Source of the DNA: Bradyrhizobium sp. CER78
Lineage (GTDB): Bacteria; Pseudomonadota; Alphaproteobacteria; Rhizobiales; Xanthobacteraceae
Reading direction: 5' to 3'
DNA: 64,000 nucleotides
NCBI RefSeq assembly: GCF_029846235.1
Contig: NZ_JARVWP010000003.1
Location: forward strand, 372,001 to 436,000
This document shows positions 42,799-52,233 of this stretch, in pieces (the stretch's first letter is position 1; each line of letters opens with the position of its first letter). The translations under genes were made by a program, and so were the position numbers. A model generated the notes under the pieces. The model was given only the letters and a program-made list of their open reading frames with translations. It did not search any database and was not told where the DNA came from.

Positions 42799-42824
42799 GG
42801 AACCCAGGACCCTGTTCAAACGTA
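42799..42824 (+). promoter_or_regulatory. Candidate EcfG promoter of the signalling operon
   Basis: GGAAC (42799-42803), 17 bp, CGTA (42821-42824), one base off the EcfG consensus CGTT. It starts 13 bases after the accC stop and lies about 60 bases before the kinase start. Confidence 0.45.
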
Positions 42825-42885
42825 CTAAAGGGTTATTGGCTTTCCACGGGGACGCATTGAATCCCACTCCCGCAAAGAGACCGTC

Positions 42886-44427
42886 GTGACGCCAGTTTCA
42901 CGACGCCGATCCACGTTACAGATCCTGCTGCTCTCGGCGGGATTTTTCGTGCTGGTCGCGGTCAGCGTGGCGTCCGTCCTGCTGGTCAACAAGGCGCGCG
43001 AGGACAACGCCCTGGTCATCCACACGGTCGAGGTCGAGAGCCAGGTTGCCAGCCTGCTGGTCGACATCAGGCGCGCCGAAAGCGCCACCAGGGCGTATCT
43101 GCTGACGTCTGCACCACAATACCTGTCCGAGTACCAGTCGGCTGCGGCGGGACTCCCGGCCGCGCTCGGCCATCTCCAGATGATGACCGTCGATAATCCG
43201 ACGCAGGTCGCCAATGCCGCGAGGCTCAAGGCCGCGGTCGAGCAGCGGCTGGCCGAGTTCGCCCTCAGCATTGAGCGCGTTGGGAACAACGACACTGCGA
43301 CCAGCGTCGACGTCCTGCGCAAGCCCACATCGACCGATGCGCTGGAGGCGATCGCCCGGATCGGCCGCGACATGCGCACCGAGGAGGATCGCCTGCTGGC
43401 GGCGCGCACCGCGACCGCGGACAGGACCCAAGTGCTGGCCTCCTCGGTCACCATCGCCGGCTCCTGCATGGTGCTGGCGCTCGCCGCCCTCTCGGTCGTG
43501 CTGCTGCGGCAATCGTCGCGGGCGCGCGACGAGGCCGAGGCCAGGCTGCGCGACAGCAAAGTCAATCTCGAAACCATCGTCGACGAGCGGACCTCCGACC
43601 TGCGCGAGGCCAACGAGGAAATCCAGCGCTTCGCTTATATCGTCAGCCACGATTTGCGCTCGCCGCTGGTCAACATCATGGGCTTCACCAGCGAGCTGGA
43701 GGAATTGCGCGGCGACATATTCAAGCGCATCGCCACGCTCAATCGCACCGCGTCGCTGGCGCCGGCGATGCCGGAAGATGCGACGGACGTCGCCGAGCCC
43801 GAGCTCGAGGGTTCCGACAAGCAGCTGTCCGACGACTTCAACGAATCGCTCGGCTTCATCAAATCGTCGATCGCCAAGATGGACCGCCTGATCAGTGCGA
43901 TCCTCAATCTCACCCGCGAGGGCCGCCGCGAGTTCAAGCCGGAGCGGATCGATCTGCGCGAGCTGATCGACGGCATCGTCAAGACGGTCGCGCACCAGGC
44001 CGCCGAGGCCAATGCGACCGTCGCGGTCGGCGCGTTGCCGAATATCGTCAGCGACCGCCTCGCGCTGGAACAGATCTTCTCCAACCTGATCGACAACGCA
44101 CTCAAGTACCTCAAGGACGGCGTCCCCGGCGAGATCGCGATCGAGGGCCGCACCAAGCTCGGCTTTGCGATCTTCGAGGTCACGGACAACGGCCGCGGCA
44201 TCGATCCGAACGACCATCAGCGCATCTTCGATTTGTTCCGCCGCGCCGGAACCCAGGACAAGCCCGGTCAGGGCATCGGGCTTGCCCATGTCCGCGCACT
44301 TGTGCGCAGACTGGGCGGCACCATGTCGGTAACATCGGAACTTCACCACGGCAGCACGTTCACGATCACGCTGCCCATCAAATGGTCAGGCAAGAACTTA
44401 GGCAAGAACCGGGATAAGGCATCATGA
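42886..44427 (+). CDS. Membrane sensor histidine kinase with CHASE3 domain
   Basis: A 513-residue kinase. A first membrane helix (about 11-33) and a second (about 185-208) flank a periplasmic CHASE3 helical domain (EVESQVASLLVDIRRAESATRAYLL-like, about 45-180). The HisKA dimerisation domain has phospho-acceptor His255 in IVSHDLRSPL, with an extended insertion before the ATPase part (about 285-315). The HATPase domain shows N, G1 and G2 boxes (NLIDNALKYL, DNGRGID, GQGIGLA). The start is GTG 42886. Its last codon overlaps the next gene by 4 bp (ATGA). CHASE3 ligands are unknown; a candidate EcfG promoter precedes it. Confidence 0.92.
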   Translation: MTPVSRRRSTLQILLLSAGFFVLVAVSVASVLLVNKAREDNALVIHTVEVESQVASLLVDIRRAESATRAYLLTSAPQYLSEYQSAAAGLPAALGHLQMMTVDNPTQVANAARLKAAVEQRLAEFALSIERVGNNDTATSVDVLRKPTSTDALEAIARIGRDMRTEEDRLLAARTATADRTQVLASSVTIAGSCMVLALAALSVVLLRQSSRARDEAEARLRDSKVNLETIVDERTSDLREANEEIQRFAYIVSHDLRSPLVNIMGFTSELEELRGDIFKRIATLNRTASLAPAMPEDATDVAEPELEGSDKQLSDDFNESLGFIKSSIAKMDRLISAILNLTREGRREFKPERIDLRELIDGIVKTVAHQAAEANATVAVGALPNIVSDRLALEQIFSNLIDNALKYLKDGVPGEIAIEGRTKLGFAIFEVTDNGRGIDPNDHQRIFDLFRRAGTQDKPGQGIGLAHVRALVRRLGGTMSVTSELHHGSTFTITLPIKWSGKNLGKNRDKAS

Positions 44428-44864
44428 GCGATCCAGTCACCATCATCATGATCGAGGACGACGAGGGCCACGCCCGCCTGATTGAGCGGAATATCCGGCG
44501 CTCAGGTGTCAACAATGAGATCATCCCGTTCACCAACGGTACAGAGGCCGTGAACTACCTGTTCGGCAAGGATGGCAGCGCGGTTGAGCGCAAGGGCCAG
44601 GCCCTGCTCATCCTGCTTGATCTCAATCTGCCTGACATGACCGGCATCGACATTCTGAAGCGGGTCAAGGAGAACAAGTATATCAAGTCGACGCCGGTGG
44701 TCGTGCTGACCACGACCGACGACTCCCAGGAGATCAAGCGTTGCTACGAACTCGGTTGCAACGTCTACATCACCAAGCCGGTGAACTACGAAAGCTTTGC
44801 CAACGCCATTCGCCAGCTTGGCCTGTTCTTCTCCGTGATTCAGGTGCCGCCCGCTTCCGTATGA
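44424..44864 (+). CDS. Single-domain response regulator (Rcp1-like)
   Basis: A 146-residue stand-alone receiver with no output domain. The acidic pocket is MIEDDEG at the N-terminus, phospho-acceptor Asp66 in LLDLNLPD, the conserved Thr in VVLTTTDD and Lys in ITKPVNY. The extended loop before the Asp and the LNLPDMTG form resemble cyanobacterial Rcp1-type partners of bacteriophytochromes and related kinases. It overlaps both neighbours by ATGA, so the three proteins are translationally coupled. It probably relays phosphate from the CHASE3 kinase to another protein; the target is unknown. Confidence 0.93.
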   Translation: MSDPVTIIMIEDDEGHARLIERNIRRSGVNNEIIPFTNGTEAVNYLFGKDGSAVERKGQALLILLDLNLPDMTGIDILKRVKENKYIKSTPVVVLTTTDDSQEIKRCYELGCNVYITKPVNYESFANAIRQLGLFFSVIQVPPASV

Positions 44865-45952
44865 CCAGCGCAACGCCGACACTGCTCTATATCGACGACG
44901 ACGCGGCGCTGGCGCGCCTGGTCGAACGCGGGCTGACGCGCGCGGGCTACAAGGTCGTGCACGCCGCAAGCGGCCAGGAAGGTCTCGACCGGCTCGCCCA
45001 GGGCGGCATCGACGTCGTCGCGCTCGACCAGTACATGCCCGGCCTCGACGGGCTGGATACGCTGGAGCAGATCCTCAAGATACCGGACGCCCCGCCGGTG
45101 GTGTTCGTCACCGCCTCGCAGGATTCGGCGATTGCCGTCACCGCGCTGAAGGCCGGCGCGGCGGACTATCTGGTCAAGGACGTCAGGGGCGAGTTCATCC
45201 CCCTGCTCCAGGTCGCAGTGAACGGCGCGGTGCGGCGCGCGGCGATCCAGAAAGCGCGCGACGAGGCCGAGGCCGAGGTGCACGCCTCGCGCGACCGCTA
45301 TGCCGCGCTCGCCGCCGAGCGCGAGGTTCTGCTGCGCGAGGTCAACCACAGAGTCGGCAATTCGCTGCAGATCATCGCCTCGCTGCTGCATCTGCAGGCC
45401 AATTCCGCAAGCCAGCAGGACGTCAAGGCGGCGCTCACCAATGCGATGGGCCGCGTCGCCGCCGTCGCGCAGGTGCACCGCCGCCTCTACACCTCGCACG
45501 ACTTCAAGACCGTGATGCTCAACCAGTATCTCGAAGCGCTGCTTGAGGATCTCAGGCGCTCGGCCGAGGGCAACAAGATGTCGCGGCTGACGCTGAAGGC
45601 CGCCCCGGTCGAGATCGATCCCGACCGCGCGGTCGCGATCGGCATCATCGTCAACGAGCTGGTGATGAACGCCGTGAAATACGCCTATCCCGACGGCGCC
45701 GGCCCGATCCATGTCGAGCTGAAGCCGCAAGGCGACGATTTGCAGCTTGCGATCAGCGATGAAGGCGTCGGTTTCGACGACAAGGCCGATCCGCGCGGCA
45801 CCGGCATGGGCCAGCGCATCGTCGCGGCGATGGCCGCCAAACTCGACGCCGGCGTCGAGCGCGACCCGGACCACAGCGGCACCCGCTTCGTGGTACGGTT
45901 CGCCCGCGTCAGCCCGGCGCCGGCGAAGTCGACCAGCGCCGCCGCCAGCTAG
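44861..45952 (+). CDS. Hybrid receiver plus HisKA_2 histidine kinase
   Basis: A 363-residue cytosolic protein. Residues 1-125 form a receiver domain (YIDDDAAL, Asp56 in ALDQYMPG, Lys in VKDVRG). A coiled-coil segment (about 127-155) leads to a HisKA_2 domain with acceptor His163 in LREVNHRVGN. An HWE/HisKA_2-type ATPase domain follows (IIVNELVMNAVKYAYP, SDEGVGFD, TGMGQRIV). Such kinases often feed the alphaproteobacterial general stress response through PhyR. Here the receiver would gate kinase activity. The gene overlaps the upstream response regulator by ATGA. It looks complete. Confidence 0.92.
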   Translation: MTSATPTLLYIDDDAALARLVERGLTRAGYKVVHAASGQEGLDRLAQGGIDVVALDQYMPGLDGLDTLEQILKIPDAPPVVFVTASQDSAIAVTALKAGAADYLVKDVRGEFIPLLQVAVNGAVRRAAIQKARDEAEAEVHASRDRYAALAAEREVLLREVNHRVGNSLQIIASLLHLQANSASQQDVKAALTNAMGRVAAVAQVHRRLYTSHDFKTVMLNQYLEALLEDLRRSAEGNKMSRLTLKAAPVEIDPDRAVAIGIIVNELVMNAVKYAYPDGAGPIHVELKPQGDDLQLAISDEGVGFDDKADPRGTGMGQRIVAAMAAKLDAGVERDPDHSGTRFVVRFARVSPAPAKSTSAAAS

Positions 45953-46085
45953 ATCGATTTTTCGCATTCGCCTTAACGGCCGCGTCACCCTGTTGTTCGA
46001 TCGCTGCAGGCTGCCCGGACCGGTTAAGACAAATCTGGGCATTGTTTGCCATGCTTTTCCCCCAACTTGGCAGGAACGGCACGCG

Positions 46086-46763
46086 ATGTTCGGGCGCAGG
46101 GTGGAGTTCGGAAAGAAGCAGGAAACCTCGGGCGGGCTCAAGGAGGCCTTGCGTCCGGCGCCGGATGCCGACGGCGCGGCGCCCAGTTTTCACAAGAAGC
46201 AGTGGGATGATCCGCGGATCGGATCGATGCTGCGCGATGCGGGTTTCGCGCCGGACGACGAACGCGGCAACGCGCCGACGGCGGACAATCGCCTAGCCGT
46301 ATTCGCTGCGGCCAATCGGCGGCTGCAGCAGCGCACAGAGGCCTTCAATCGCGACATGACGGCGCGGCACGGCCACTGCCATGCGGTGCCGTTCCTGGTC
46401 ATCGATCACAAGATCTGGGACGGGCCGCACGGCGCGTTTCTCTACGCGCAGATGGATCTGATCGGCTACGACGAATGGAACGTGATCATGCTGGCATCGG
46501 ATCCGCAGACCACGGAGGCATGCGGCCTCGCAGGCCATCCGGGCTTTCTCCCGGCGGTGACGCAAACCATGACCGAGCATGTGATCGGCTGGAAGGCGCG
46601 GCACGACGCCCTGCTTGAGACCTTCGGAATGACCGGCAGCGGCGGCCGAGGCATCTCGCGCGAGGACTATGAGACCGAAAGGGACACCCTGCGCCAGGAG
46701 ATTATCGACAAGGCCGGCTGGATGAAGCCGCGCATCATCGAAGACCTCTTGCGCAAGGGCTAG
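46086..46763 (+). CDS. Hypothetical protein
   Basis: A 225-residue soluble protein with no signal peptide or membrane helix and no motif I recognise. The N-terminal 80 residues look disordered and charged; the middle contains HGHCHAVPFLVID and AQMDLIGYDEWNVIMLASD, suggesting a small alpha/beta fold. The end is helical (EDYETERDTLRQEIIDKAG). AGGAA lies about ten bases before ATG 46086. Composition is like its neighbours. It stands between the signalling operon and the convergent efflux operon; no role can be inferred from that. Confidence 0.65.
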   Translation: MFGRRVEFGKKQETSGGLKEALRPAPDADGAAPSFHKKQWDDPRIGSMLRDAGFAPDDERGNAPTADNRLAVFAAANRRLQQRTEAFNRDMTARHGHCHAVPFLVIDHKIWDGPHGAFLYAQMDLIGYDEWNVIMLASDPQTTEACGLAGHPGFLPAVTQTMTEHVIGWKARHDALLETFGMTGSGGRGISREDYETERDTLRQEIIDKAGWMKPRIIEDLLRKG

Positions 46764-46787
46764 CGGCGCTGGCCTTTCCCGAGCATC

Positions 46788-47141
46788 TCAATCAGGCCGA
46801 TCGCGCTGCCGCCGCTGATGATGCGGGCGGCAATCCCGGCACGGTGCACCGAAGATCACCTGCGACGGATACAGTCGCGCCGAGTGATATGGCGTCGAGC
46901 CGAACAGACCAGCCGCGCCGAAGCCCGCGCTGAAGGGATCGGCGGCGAAGCTGCCCGGAAACGACCCATTGCTGCGGAAATCGCGGTCGTCATTCCTGCC
47001 GTCGAAATACGCGCCGCCGGTGCTGCCGTAGCGCAGCGGCCGCTGCGGCGCGAAGTCCTGGGCCGATACAACAGCCGTGCTGAGCGCGATGGCGGCGCAG
47101 GCGATCAATGCCCTGATGGTGGTCATGGCCGAGATCCTCAT
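46788..47141 (-). CDS. Small exported hypothetical protein, distal in the efflux operon
   Basis: A protein of about 117 residues. A signal peptide (LIACAAIALSTAVVSAQD) precedes a Gly/Phe/Ser-rich mature part with a single Cys pair (GAPCRDCR) and a basic tail. ATG 47141 overlaps the upstream stop codon as ATGA, supporting translational coupling; ATG 47126, with a GAGGATC site, is an alternative five codons later. It is the last gene of the RND efflux operon. Unknown function; it could be an envelope accessory of the pump. Confidence 0.6.
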   Translation of the reverse strand: MRISAMTTIRALIACAAIALSTAVVSAQDFAPQRPLRYGSTGGAYFDGRNDDRDFRSNGSFPGSFAADPFSAGFGAAGLFGSTPYHSARLYPSQVIFGAPCRDCRPHHQRRQRDRPD

Positions 47142-47461
47142 GGCGGAGTGGTCCCCCAGTCGCCCTTCCATGCGATCAGGCGTCCTTTACCGAATTGCAG
47201 ATAGAGCCCGTCGCTGCGCCGTGACAACACGCTGCCCCTGACATTGGGCAGCGCGACGAACAATTCGTTGCCCGGCGTGCCGCGCACATAGTTCAGGGCA
47301 ACGCCGAGCGACTGGCTGGCCTGGTCGGCGCTCATGCCGAACGCCAGCGGAACGCTGTTGGGCGGCCGCTGCTGCGCGCGGGCCATGCCGGTCGGCGCGC
47401 CCAGCGCGACGATGAGAGCAATAACGAATGACGTCACGAACCGCTGCATGATCGACCTCAT
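47138..47461 (-). CDS. Small exported hypothetical protein following the outer-membrane channel gene
   Basis: A 107-residue protein. A signal peptide (about 1-30, ending ARAQ) is followed by an approximately 75-residue domain with LAFGMSADQASQSLGV and YLQFGKGRLIAWKGDW. This resembles the small SmpA/OmlA-like fold in which a short helix recognises an envelope partner, though the likeness is only suggestive. Its ATG overlaps the channel gene stop by ATGA, and its own stop overlaps the next start the same way, so it is a true member of the efflux operon. Confidence 0.65.
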   Translation of the reverse strand: MRSIMQRFVTSFVIALIVALGAPTGMARAQQRPPNSVPLAFGMSADQASQSLGVALNYVRGTPGNELFVALPNVRGSVLSRRSDGLYLQFGKGRLIAWKGDWGTTPP

Positions 47462-48945
47462 GGCACTGCCGCCGCAAGCGTGCCGGCCGGCGTCCAGCCG
47501 CCGCCGAGCGCCTGGAACAGGCTGCTCGCCGCCAGCAGCCTGTTGAGCCGCACCGTGACCAGATTGTTTTCGGCCGTGAACAGCGTCTGCTGCGCCTGCA
47601 GCACCGTGATGAGGTTGACGGTGCCGCCGCGCAGCTGCGTCTCGGCGACCTCGAACGCCTTGCGCGAGGCGGCGACGACGTCGGATTGCAGGCGCTCCTG
47701 CAACGTATACTTCTGCAACGCGATCAGCGCCTTCTCGACGTCGGCGAAAGCCGACAGCACCGCCTTGCGATAGGCCTGCAGGTTTTGCAATTGCTGGCCC
47801 TTGGCAAGCTTGAGCTGGCTCTCCAGCAAGAAGCCGTCGAACAGCGGCTGGGTCAGCCCGGCGGCCAGCGTGTAATACCAGGCGCCCGGCGCGAACAGCG
47901 AGGCGAGCGCTGCGCTCTGGAAGCCGGTGGTGCCGGTCAGCTGGATCTGCGGGAAGAACGCCGCGCGCGCCGCATCGACGCTGAAATTGGACGAGGCGAG
48001 CTGCGCCTCGGCCTGGCGAATGTCAGGCCGCTGGTAGAGCAATTCCGACGGCATCCCGGGCGTCACGCGCGGCACCGCGATCTGCGTCGTGGAGCCGCCG
48101 CGCACCGTGAAATCGGCCGGCGCGCGCGCCACCAGCAGGGCGAGCGCGGCCATGTTCTGCCCGACCGTCACCTCGAGCGGCGGGATTGCCGCGCGCTGCG
48201 TCGCGACCAGCGCCTCTTGCTGCGACAAATCGAGCTGCGAGGCGGTGCCGCCGGCGAATTGCGACTTGATCAGCGCGAGGATGCGCTCGGCCGCCGCCAG
48301 ATTGCGCTTGGTGACCTTGATCTGGTCCTGTGCCGCCAGCAGCTGGAAATAGGTGTTGGCAACGGTCGCCATCGTGCTCAGCGCGACCACCTCGCGATTG
48401 TAGCGGGCGACCGTCGCGCTTTCCTCCGACGCCGACAGCGTCGCGCGGTTCTTGCCCCAGAAATCCACGATATAGCTCGCGCTCAATCCGAGGCTATATT
48501 GCGAGAACGTCCCGCTGCTGCCGCCGAGCAGCGAATTCGATCCCGTCGCCACCTTTTGACGCTCGGCGTTGGCCGAACCGGAAATCGAGGGCAGCAGCGC
48601 GGCGCCGGACACGCCGGCCTGAGCGTCGGCCTGCACGATCTGGGCGATCGCCACCGCGATGTCGAGATTGTAGAGCTGCGCGGATTCCATCAGCCCGGTC
48701 AGTTCGGGCGAGCGGAAGCCGCGCCACCAGGCCAGCGCCGGGACGGCCGCGTCGGCATCGCCCTTGGCGGCGGCGCGATAGCTCGCCGGCACCTCGAGAC
48801 TGAGTTCGGGCTTCTCCACCCCGGGGATGCAGCCGGACAAGCCAAGGCCGAGACCAAGGCTGACGCCGCCGAACGCGACCGCGCGCAGCAGCCGAGCCGG
48901 CCTCCGCATGATTTGAAGACTATGCAACGCTGCACCTGTCGGCAT
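47458..48945 (-). CDS. RND efflux outer-membrane lipoprotein (OprM/NodT family)
   Basis: A 495-residue TolC-fold channel. The lipobox LSGC places the lipidated Cys at residue 39 from ATG 48945, or residue 27 from an alternative ATG at 48909 that gives a more usual signal peptide. Two OEP repeats follow (about 80-280 and 300-490), including SYIVDFWGKN, ELLYQRPDIRQAEAQL and TQPLFDGFLLES, all NodT/OprM signatures. ATG 48945 follows directly on the pump stop codon (TAA-ATG), so the gene is translationally coupled to it. It forms the exit duct of the tripartite efflux system. Confidence 0.94.
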   Translation of the reverse strand: MPTGAALHSLQIMRRPARLLRAVAFGGVSLGLGLGLSGCIPGVEKPELSLEVPASYRAAAKGDADAAVPALAWWRGFRSPELTGLMESAQLYNLDIAVAIAQIVQADAQAGVSGAALLPSISGSANAERQKVATGSNSLLGGSSGTFSQYSLGLSASYIVDFWGKNRATLSASEESATVARYNREVVALSTMATVANTYFQLLAAQDQIKVTKRNLAAAERILALIKSQFAGGTASQLDLSQQEALVATQRAAIPPLEVTVGQNMAALALLVARAPADFTVRGGSTTQIAVPRVTPGMPSELLYQRPDIRQAEAQLASSNFSVDAARAAFFPQIQLTGTTGFQSAALASLFAPGAWYYTLAAGLTQPLFDGFLLESQLKLAKGQQLQNLQAYRKAVLSAFADVEKALIALQKYTLQERLQSDVVAASRKAFEVAETQLRGGTVNLITVLQAQQTLFTAENNLVTVRLNRLLAASSLFQALGGGWTPAGTLAAAVP

Positions 48946-51900
48946 TTACTCGCCCGGTTGAAGTGAGGAGCCCGGCATCCGCATCGCGCCGCCGTGGCGG
49001 ACACGCTGGGCCCACAGGCGGAACCGGTCGAGATAGAGGTAGATGACCGGCGTCGTGTAGAGCGTCAGAACCTGACTCAGGATCAGGCCGCCGACGATGG
49101 CGATGCCGAGCGGCTGCCGCAGCTCGCCGCCGTCACCCATGCCGATCGCGAGCGGCACCGCGCCGAGCAGCGCGGCCATCGTCGTCATCATGATGGGACG
49201 GAAGCGCAGCAGGCAGGCCTCCCTGATCGCCTCGAGCGGCTCCAGCCCGCGCTTGCGTTCCGCCTCCAGCGCAAAGTCGATCATCATGATGGCGTTCTTC
49301 TTCACGATACCGATCAGCAGGATGACGCCGATCAGCGCCATGATACTGAACTCGGTCTTGAATGCCATCAGCGCCAGCAAGGCGCCCACACCTGCCGAGG
49401 GCAGTGTGGACAAGATGGTCAGCGGATGGACGTAGCTCTCATAAAGCACGCCAAGCACGATGTAGATCGCGACGATCGCCGCCAGGACCAGGAACGGCTG
49501 GTTGCTGAGCGAATCCTGGAACGCCTTGGCGGAGCCCTGGAAGGTGCCGCGGATCGTGGCGGGGACACCGATCCGGTTCATGGTCGCCTCGATGCTGGCG
49601 ACCGCGGTGCTCAGCGACACGTTCGGCGGCAGATTGAACGAGATGGTGTTGGCGACCAGGAGGCCCTGGTGGTTGACCGCAAGCGGTGTCGCGCCCTGTC
49701 TGAACGCCGCCACCGCCGACAGCGGGATCATGGTCTCGCTGTTGGTGGAGACGGCCGATCCGGTCGAGGCCACGCCCTTCCCGGTCGCGCCGATCGAATT
49801 GGTGGCCTGGTTGCGCGCGGCCTGGGCATTGGCTGAACTCGCCGCACTCGAGGTTCCCGCCGCCACCACGGTGCCCGCCACCGCGTTGGTCGATTGCGAG
49901 CCGCCGACCGATCCACCCGAGGTGCTGATGTAGACGTCCTTCAGCGTCTGCGGGTTCTGCCAGTAGCGCGGCGCGACCTCCATGACGACATGGTACTGGT
50001 TGCGCGCGACATAGATCGTCGACACCTGGCGCTGGCCGAAGGCGTCGTAGAGGGTGTTGTCGATCTGGCTGACCGTGATGCCGAGCCGCGCCGCGGCGTC
50101 GCGATCGATCACGAGGTCGGATTCCAGGCCCTTGTTCTGCTGGTCGCTGTTGACGTCGGCAAGGTTCGGGTCGCGCTGCAGGGCCGCCGCGATCTTCGGC
50201 GTCCAGTCATTGAGCTCCTCCAGCGTCGATCCCTGCAGCGTGTACTGATACTGCGCGTTCGAGGCCCTGCCCCCGACCCTGATGTCCTGCACCGCCTGCA
50301 GGAACAGGCTCGCGCCGGGCACCACCGCCAGCTCGCGGCGCAGCCGCGCGATCACGCCGTCGGCGCCGATCTTGCGCTGGTCGAGCGGACGCAGCGAGAC
50401 GAACACGAAGCCGGAATTGGTCTGGCCGCCGCCGGTGAAGCCGACCACGGTCTCCACCGCCGGGTCGAGCTTGATGATCCCGACGAACTGCGCGAGCTTC
50501 TGCTGCATCAGCTGGAACGACACGCTCTGGTCGGCCTGGATCGAGCCGACCAGCCGCCCGGTGTCCTGTTGCGGGAAGAATCCCTTCGGGATCACGTCGT
50601 AGAGATAGAAGTTGAGGCCGAACACCGCCGCCAGGATCAGCATCACCGACAGCGGATGCTGAAGCGCCGCGGTCAGCGTCCTGCGATAGAAATTCAGCAT
50701 CGCCTCGAAGAAGCGCTCGCTGGCCCAATAGAGCCGGCCGTGGCCGCCGGTGTCCGGCCTGAGCAGCACGGCGCACATCATCGGCGTGGTCGCCAATGAT
50801 ACCGCGAGCGAGATCAGGATCGAGATCGAGATCGTCATCGCGAATTCGCGGAACAGCCGGCCGACGATCCCTGCCATCAGCAGGATCGGGATGAACACTG
50901 CGATCAGCGAGATGCTCATCGACAGCACGGTGAAGCCGACCTCGTTGGCGCCCTTCAGCGCCGCCTCGAGCGGACTCAGGCCCTCCTCGATGTAGCGGGT
51001 GACGTTCTCCAGCACCACGATGGCGTCGTCGACCACGAAGCCGGTCGCGACCGTCAGCGCCATCAGCGACAGATTGTCGAGGCTGTAGCCGATCAGGTAC
51101 ATCGCCCCGAAGGTCGCAACGAGCGACACCGAGACCGCCACCACCGGAATGAAGGTGGCGCGCAGATTGCGCAGGAACGCGAACACCACGATGATGACCA
51201 GCAGCACCGCCAGAACCAGCGTTCGTTCCACGTCGTGCAGCGAGGTGCGGATGGTGGTCGAGCGGTCGACCGCAAGGCCGATATCGATCGCCGGCGACAC
51301 CGACGCCTGCAATTGCGGCATCAGTCCCTTCACCAGGTCGACGGTCGAGATGATGTTGGCGTTCGGCTGCCGGTAGAGGATGATCAGCACCGCGGGCTTG
51401 CCGTTGGCGAGCCCGGCGTTGCGCAGGTTCTCGACGCCGTCGGTCACCTCGCCGACATCGGAAAGGTGAACCGGCGCGCCGTTGCGGTAGGCCACGATCA
51501 GCGACTTGTAGTCGTCGGCCTTGTTGGCCTGATCGTTGGCATAGACCTGGAAGCGCTGGTCGCCGACGTCGATGCCGCCCTTCGGACTGTGGGCGTTGGC
51601 GCTCGACAGCGCCGCCCGGACGTCTTCCAGGCCGATGCCGTATTTGTAGAGCGTCTGCGGGACCAGATCGACGCGCACGGCCGGCAGCGAGCTCCCGCCC
51701 ACCACCACCTCGCCGATGCCCTCGACCTGCGACAGCTTCTGCGCCAGCACCGTGGAGGCGGCATCGTAGAGGTCGCCGCGGGTCAGCGTATCCGACGTCA
51801 GCGTCAGGATCAGGATCGGCGCATCCGCTGGATTGACCTTGCGGTAGGTCGGGTTGCTGCGCAGGCTGGTCGGAAGGTCCGCCCGCGCCGCGTTGATCGC

Positions 51901-52230
51901 CGCCTGCACGTCCCGCGCCGCGCCGTTGATGTCGCGGCTCAAGCCGAACTGCAGCGTGATCCGCGTCGAGCCGACCGAGCTCGACGACGTCATCTCAGTG
52001 ACATCGGCGATCTGGCCGAGATGCCGCTCAAGCGGGCTGGCGACCGTGGTCGCGACGTCCTGCGGGCTGGCGCCGGGCAATGTCGCCTGCACCGAGATGG
52101 TCGGAAAATCCACCTGCGGCAGCGGCGACACCGGCAGCTTGAAGAACGCGACAATGCCCGCCGCCGCAAGTCCGAAGGTCAACAGCGTGGTTGCGACCGG
52201 CCGGCGGATGAAGGGCGTTGACGGATCCAT
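48946..52230 (-). CDS. RND efflux permease, second subunit (MdtC-like)
   Basis: A 1094-residue HAE1-type RND pump with twelve transmembrane helices and two large periplasmic loops. The N-terminus FIRRPVATTLLTFGLAAAG and the TM4 proton-relay region [11 protein letters not shown] are typical. The protein is about 50-60 residues longer than usual: residues ~770-830 are an Ala/Ser/Thr/Gly/Asn-rich, probably disordered insertion (VVAAGTSSAASSANAQAARN and onward) in the second periplasmic loop. It is paired with the neighbouring pump gene, as in MdtB/MdtC heterotrimers. Substrates (drugs, bile-salt-like compounds or plant phenolics) are unknown. Confidence 0.94.
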   Translation of the reverse strand: MDPSTPFIRRPVATTLLTFGLAAAGIVAFFKLPVSPLPQVDFPTISVQATLPGASPQDVATTVASPLERHLGQIADVTEMTSSSSVGSTRITLQFGLSRDINGAARDVQAAINAARADLPTSLRSNPTYRKVNPADAPILILTLTSDTLTRGDLYDAASTVLAQKLSQVEGIGEVVVGGSSLPAVRVDLVPQTLYKYGIGLEDVRAALSSANAHSPKGGIDVGDQRFQVYANDQANKADDYKSLIVAYRNGAPVHLSDVGEVTDGVENLRNAGLANGKPAVLIILYRQPNANIISTVDLVKGLMPQLQASVSPAIDIGLAVDRSTTIRTSLHDVERTLVLAVLLVIIVVFAFLRNLRATFIPVVAVSVSLVATFGAMYLIGYSLDNLSLMALTVATGFVVDDAIVVLENVTRYIEEGLSPLEAALKGANEVGFTVLSMSISLIAVFIPILLMAGIVGRLFREFAMTISISILISLAVSLATTPMMCAVLLRPDTGGHGRLYWASERFFEAMLNFYRRTLTAALQHPLSVMLILAAVFGLNFYLYDVIPKGFFPQQDTGRLVGSIQADQSVSFQLMQQKLAQFVGIIKLDPAVETVVGFTGGGQTNSGFVFVSLRPLDQRKIGADGVIARLRRELAVVPGASLFLQAVQDIRVGGRASNAQYQYTLQGSTLEELNDWTPKIAAALQRDPNLADVNSDQQNKGLESDLVIDRDAAARLGITVSQIDNTLYDAFGQRQVSTIYVARNQYHVVMEVAPRYWQNPQTLKDVYISTSGGSVGGSQSTNAVAGTVVAAGTSSAASSANAQAARNQATNSIGATGKGVASTGSAVSTNSETMIPLSAVAAFRQGATPLAVNHQGLLVANTISFNLPPNVSLSTAVASIEATMNRIGVPATIRGTFQGSAKAFQDSLSNQPFLVLAAIVAIYIVLGVLYESYVHPLTILSTLPSAGVGALLALMAFKTEFSIMALIGVILLIGIVKKNAIMMIDFALEAERKRGLEPLEAIREACLLRFRPIMMTTMAALLGAVPLAIGMGDGGELRQPLGIAIVGGLILSQVLTLYTTPVIYLYLDRFRLWAQRVRHGGAMRMPGSSLQPGE

Positions 52231-52233
52231 GGC

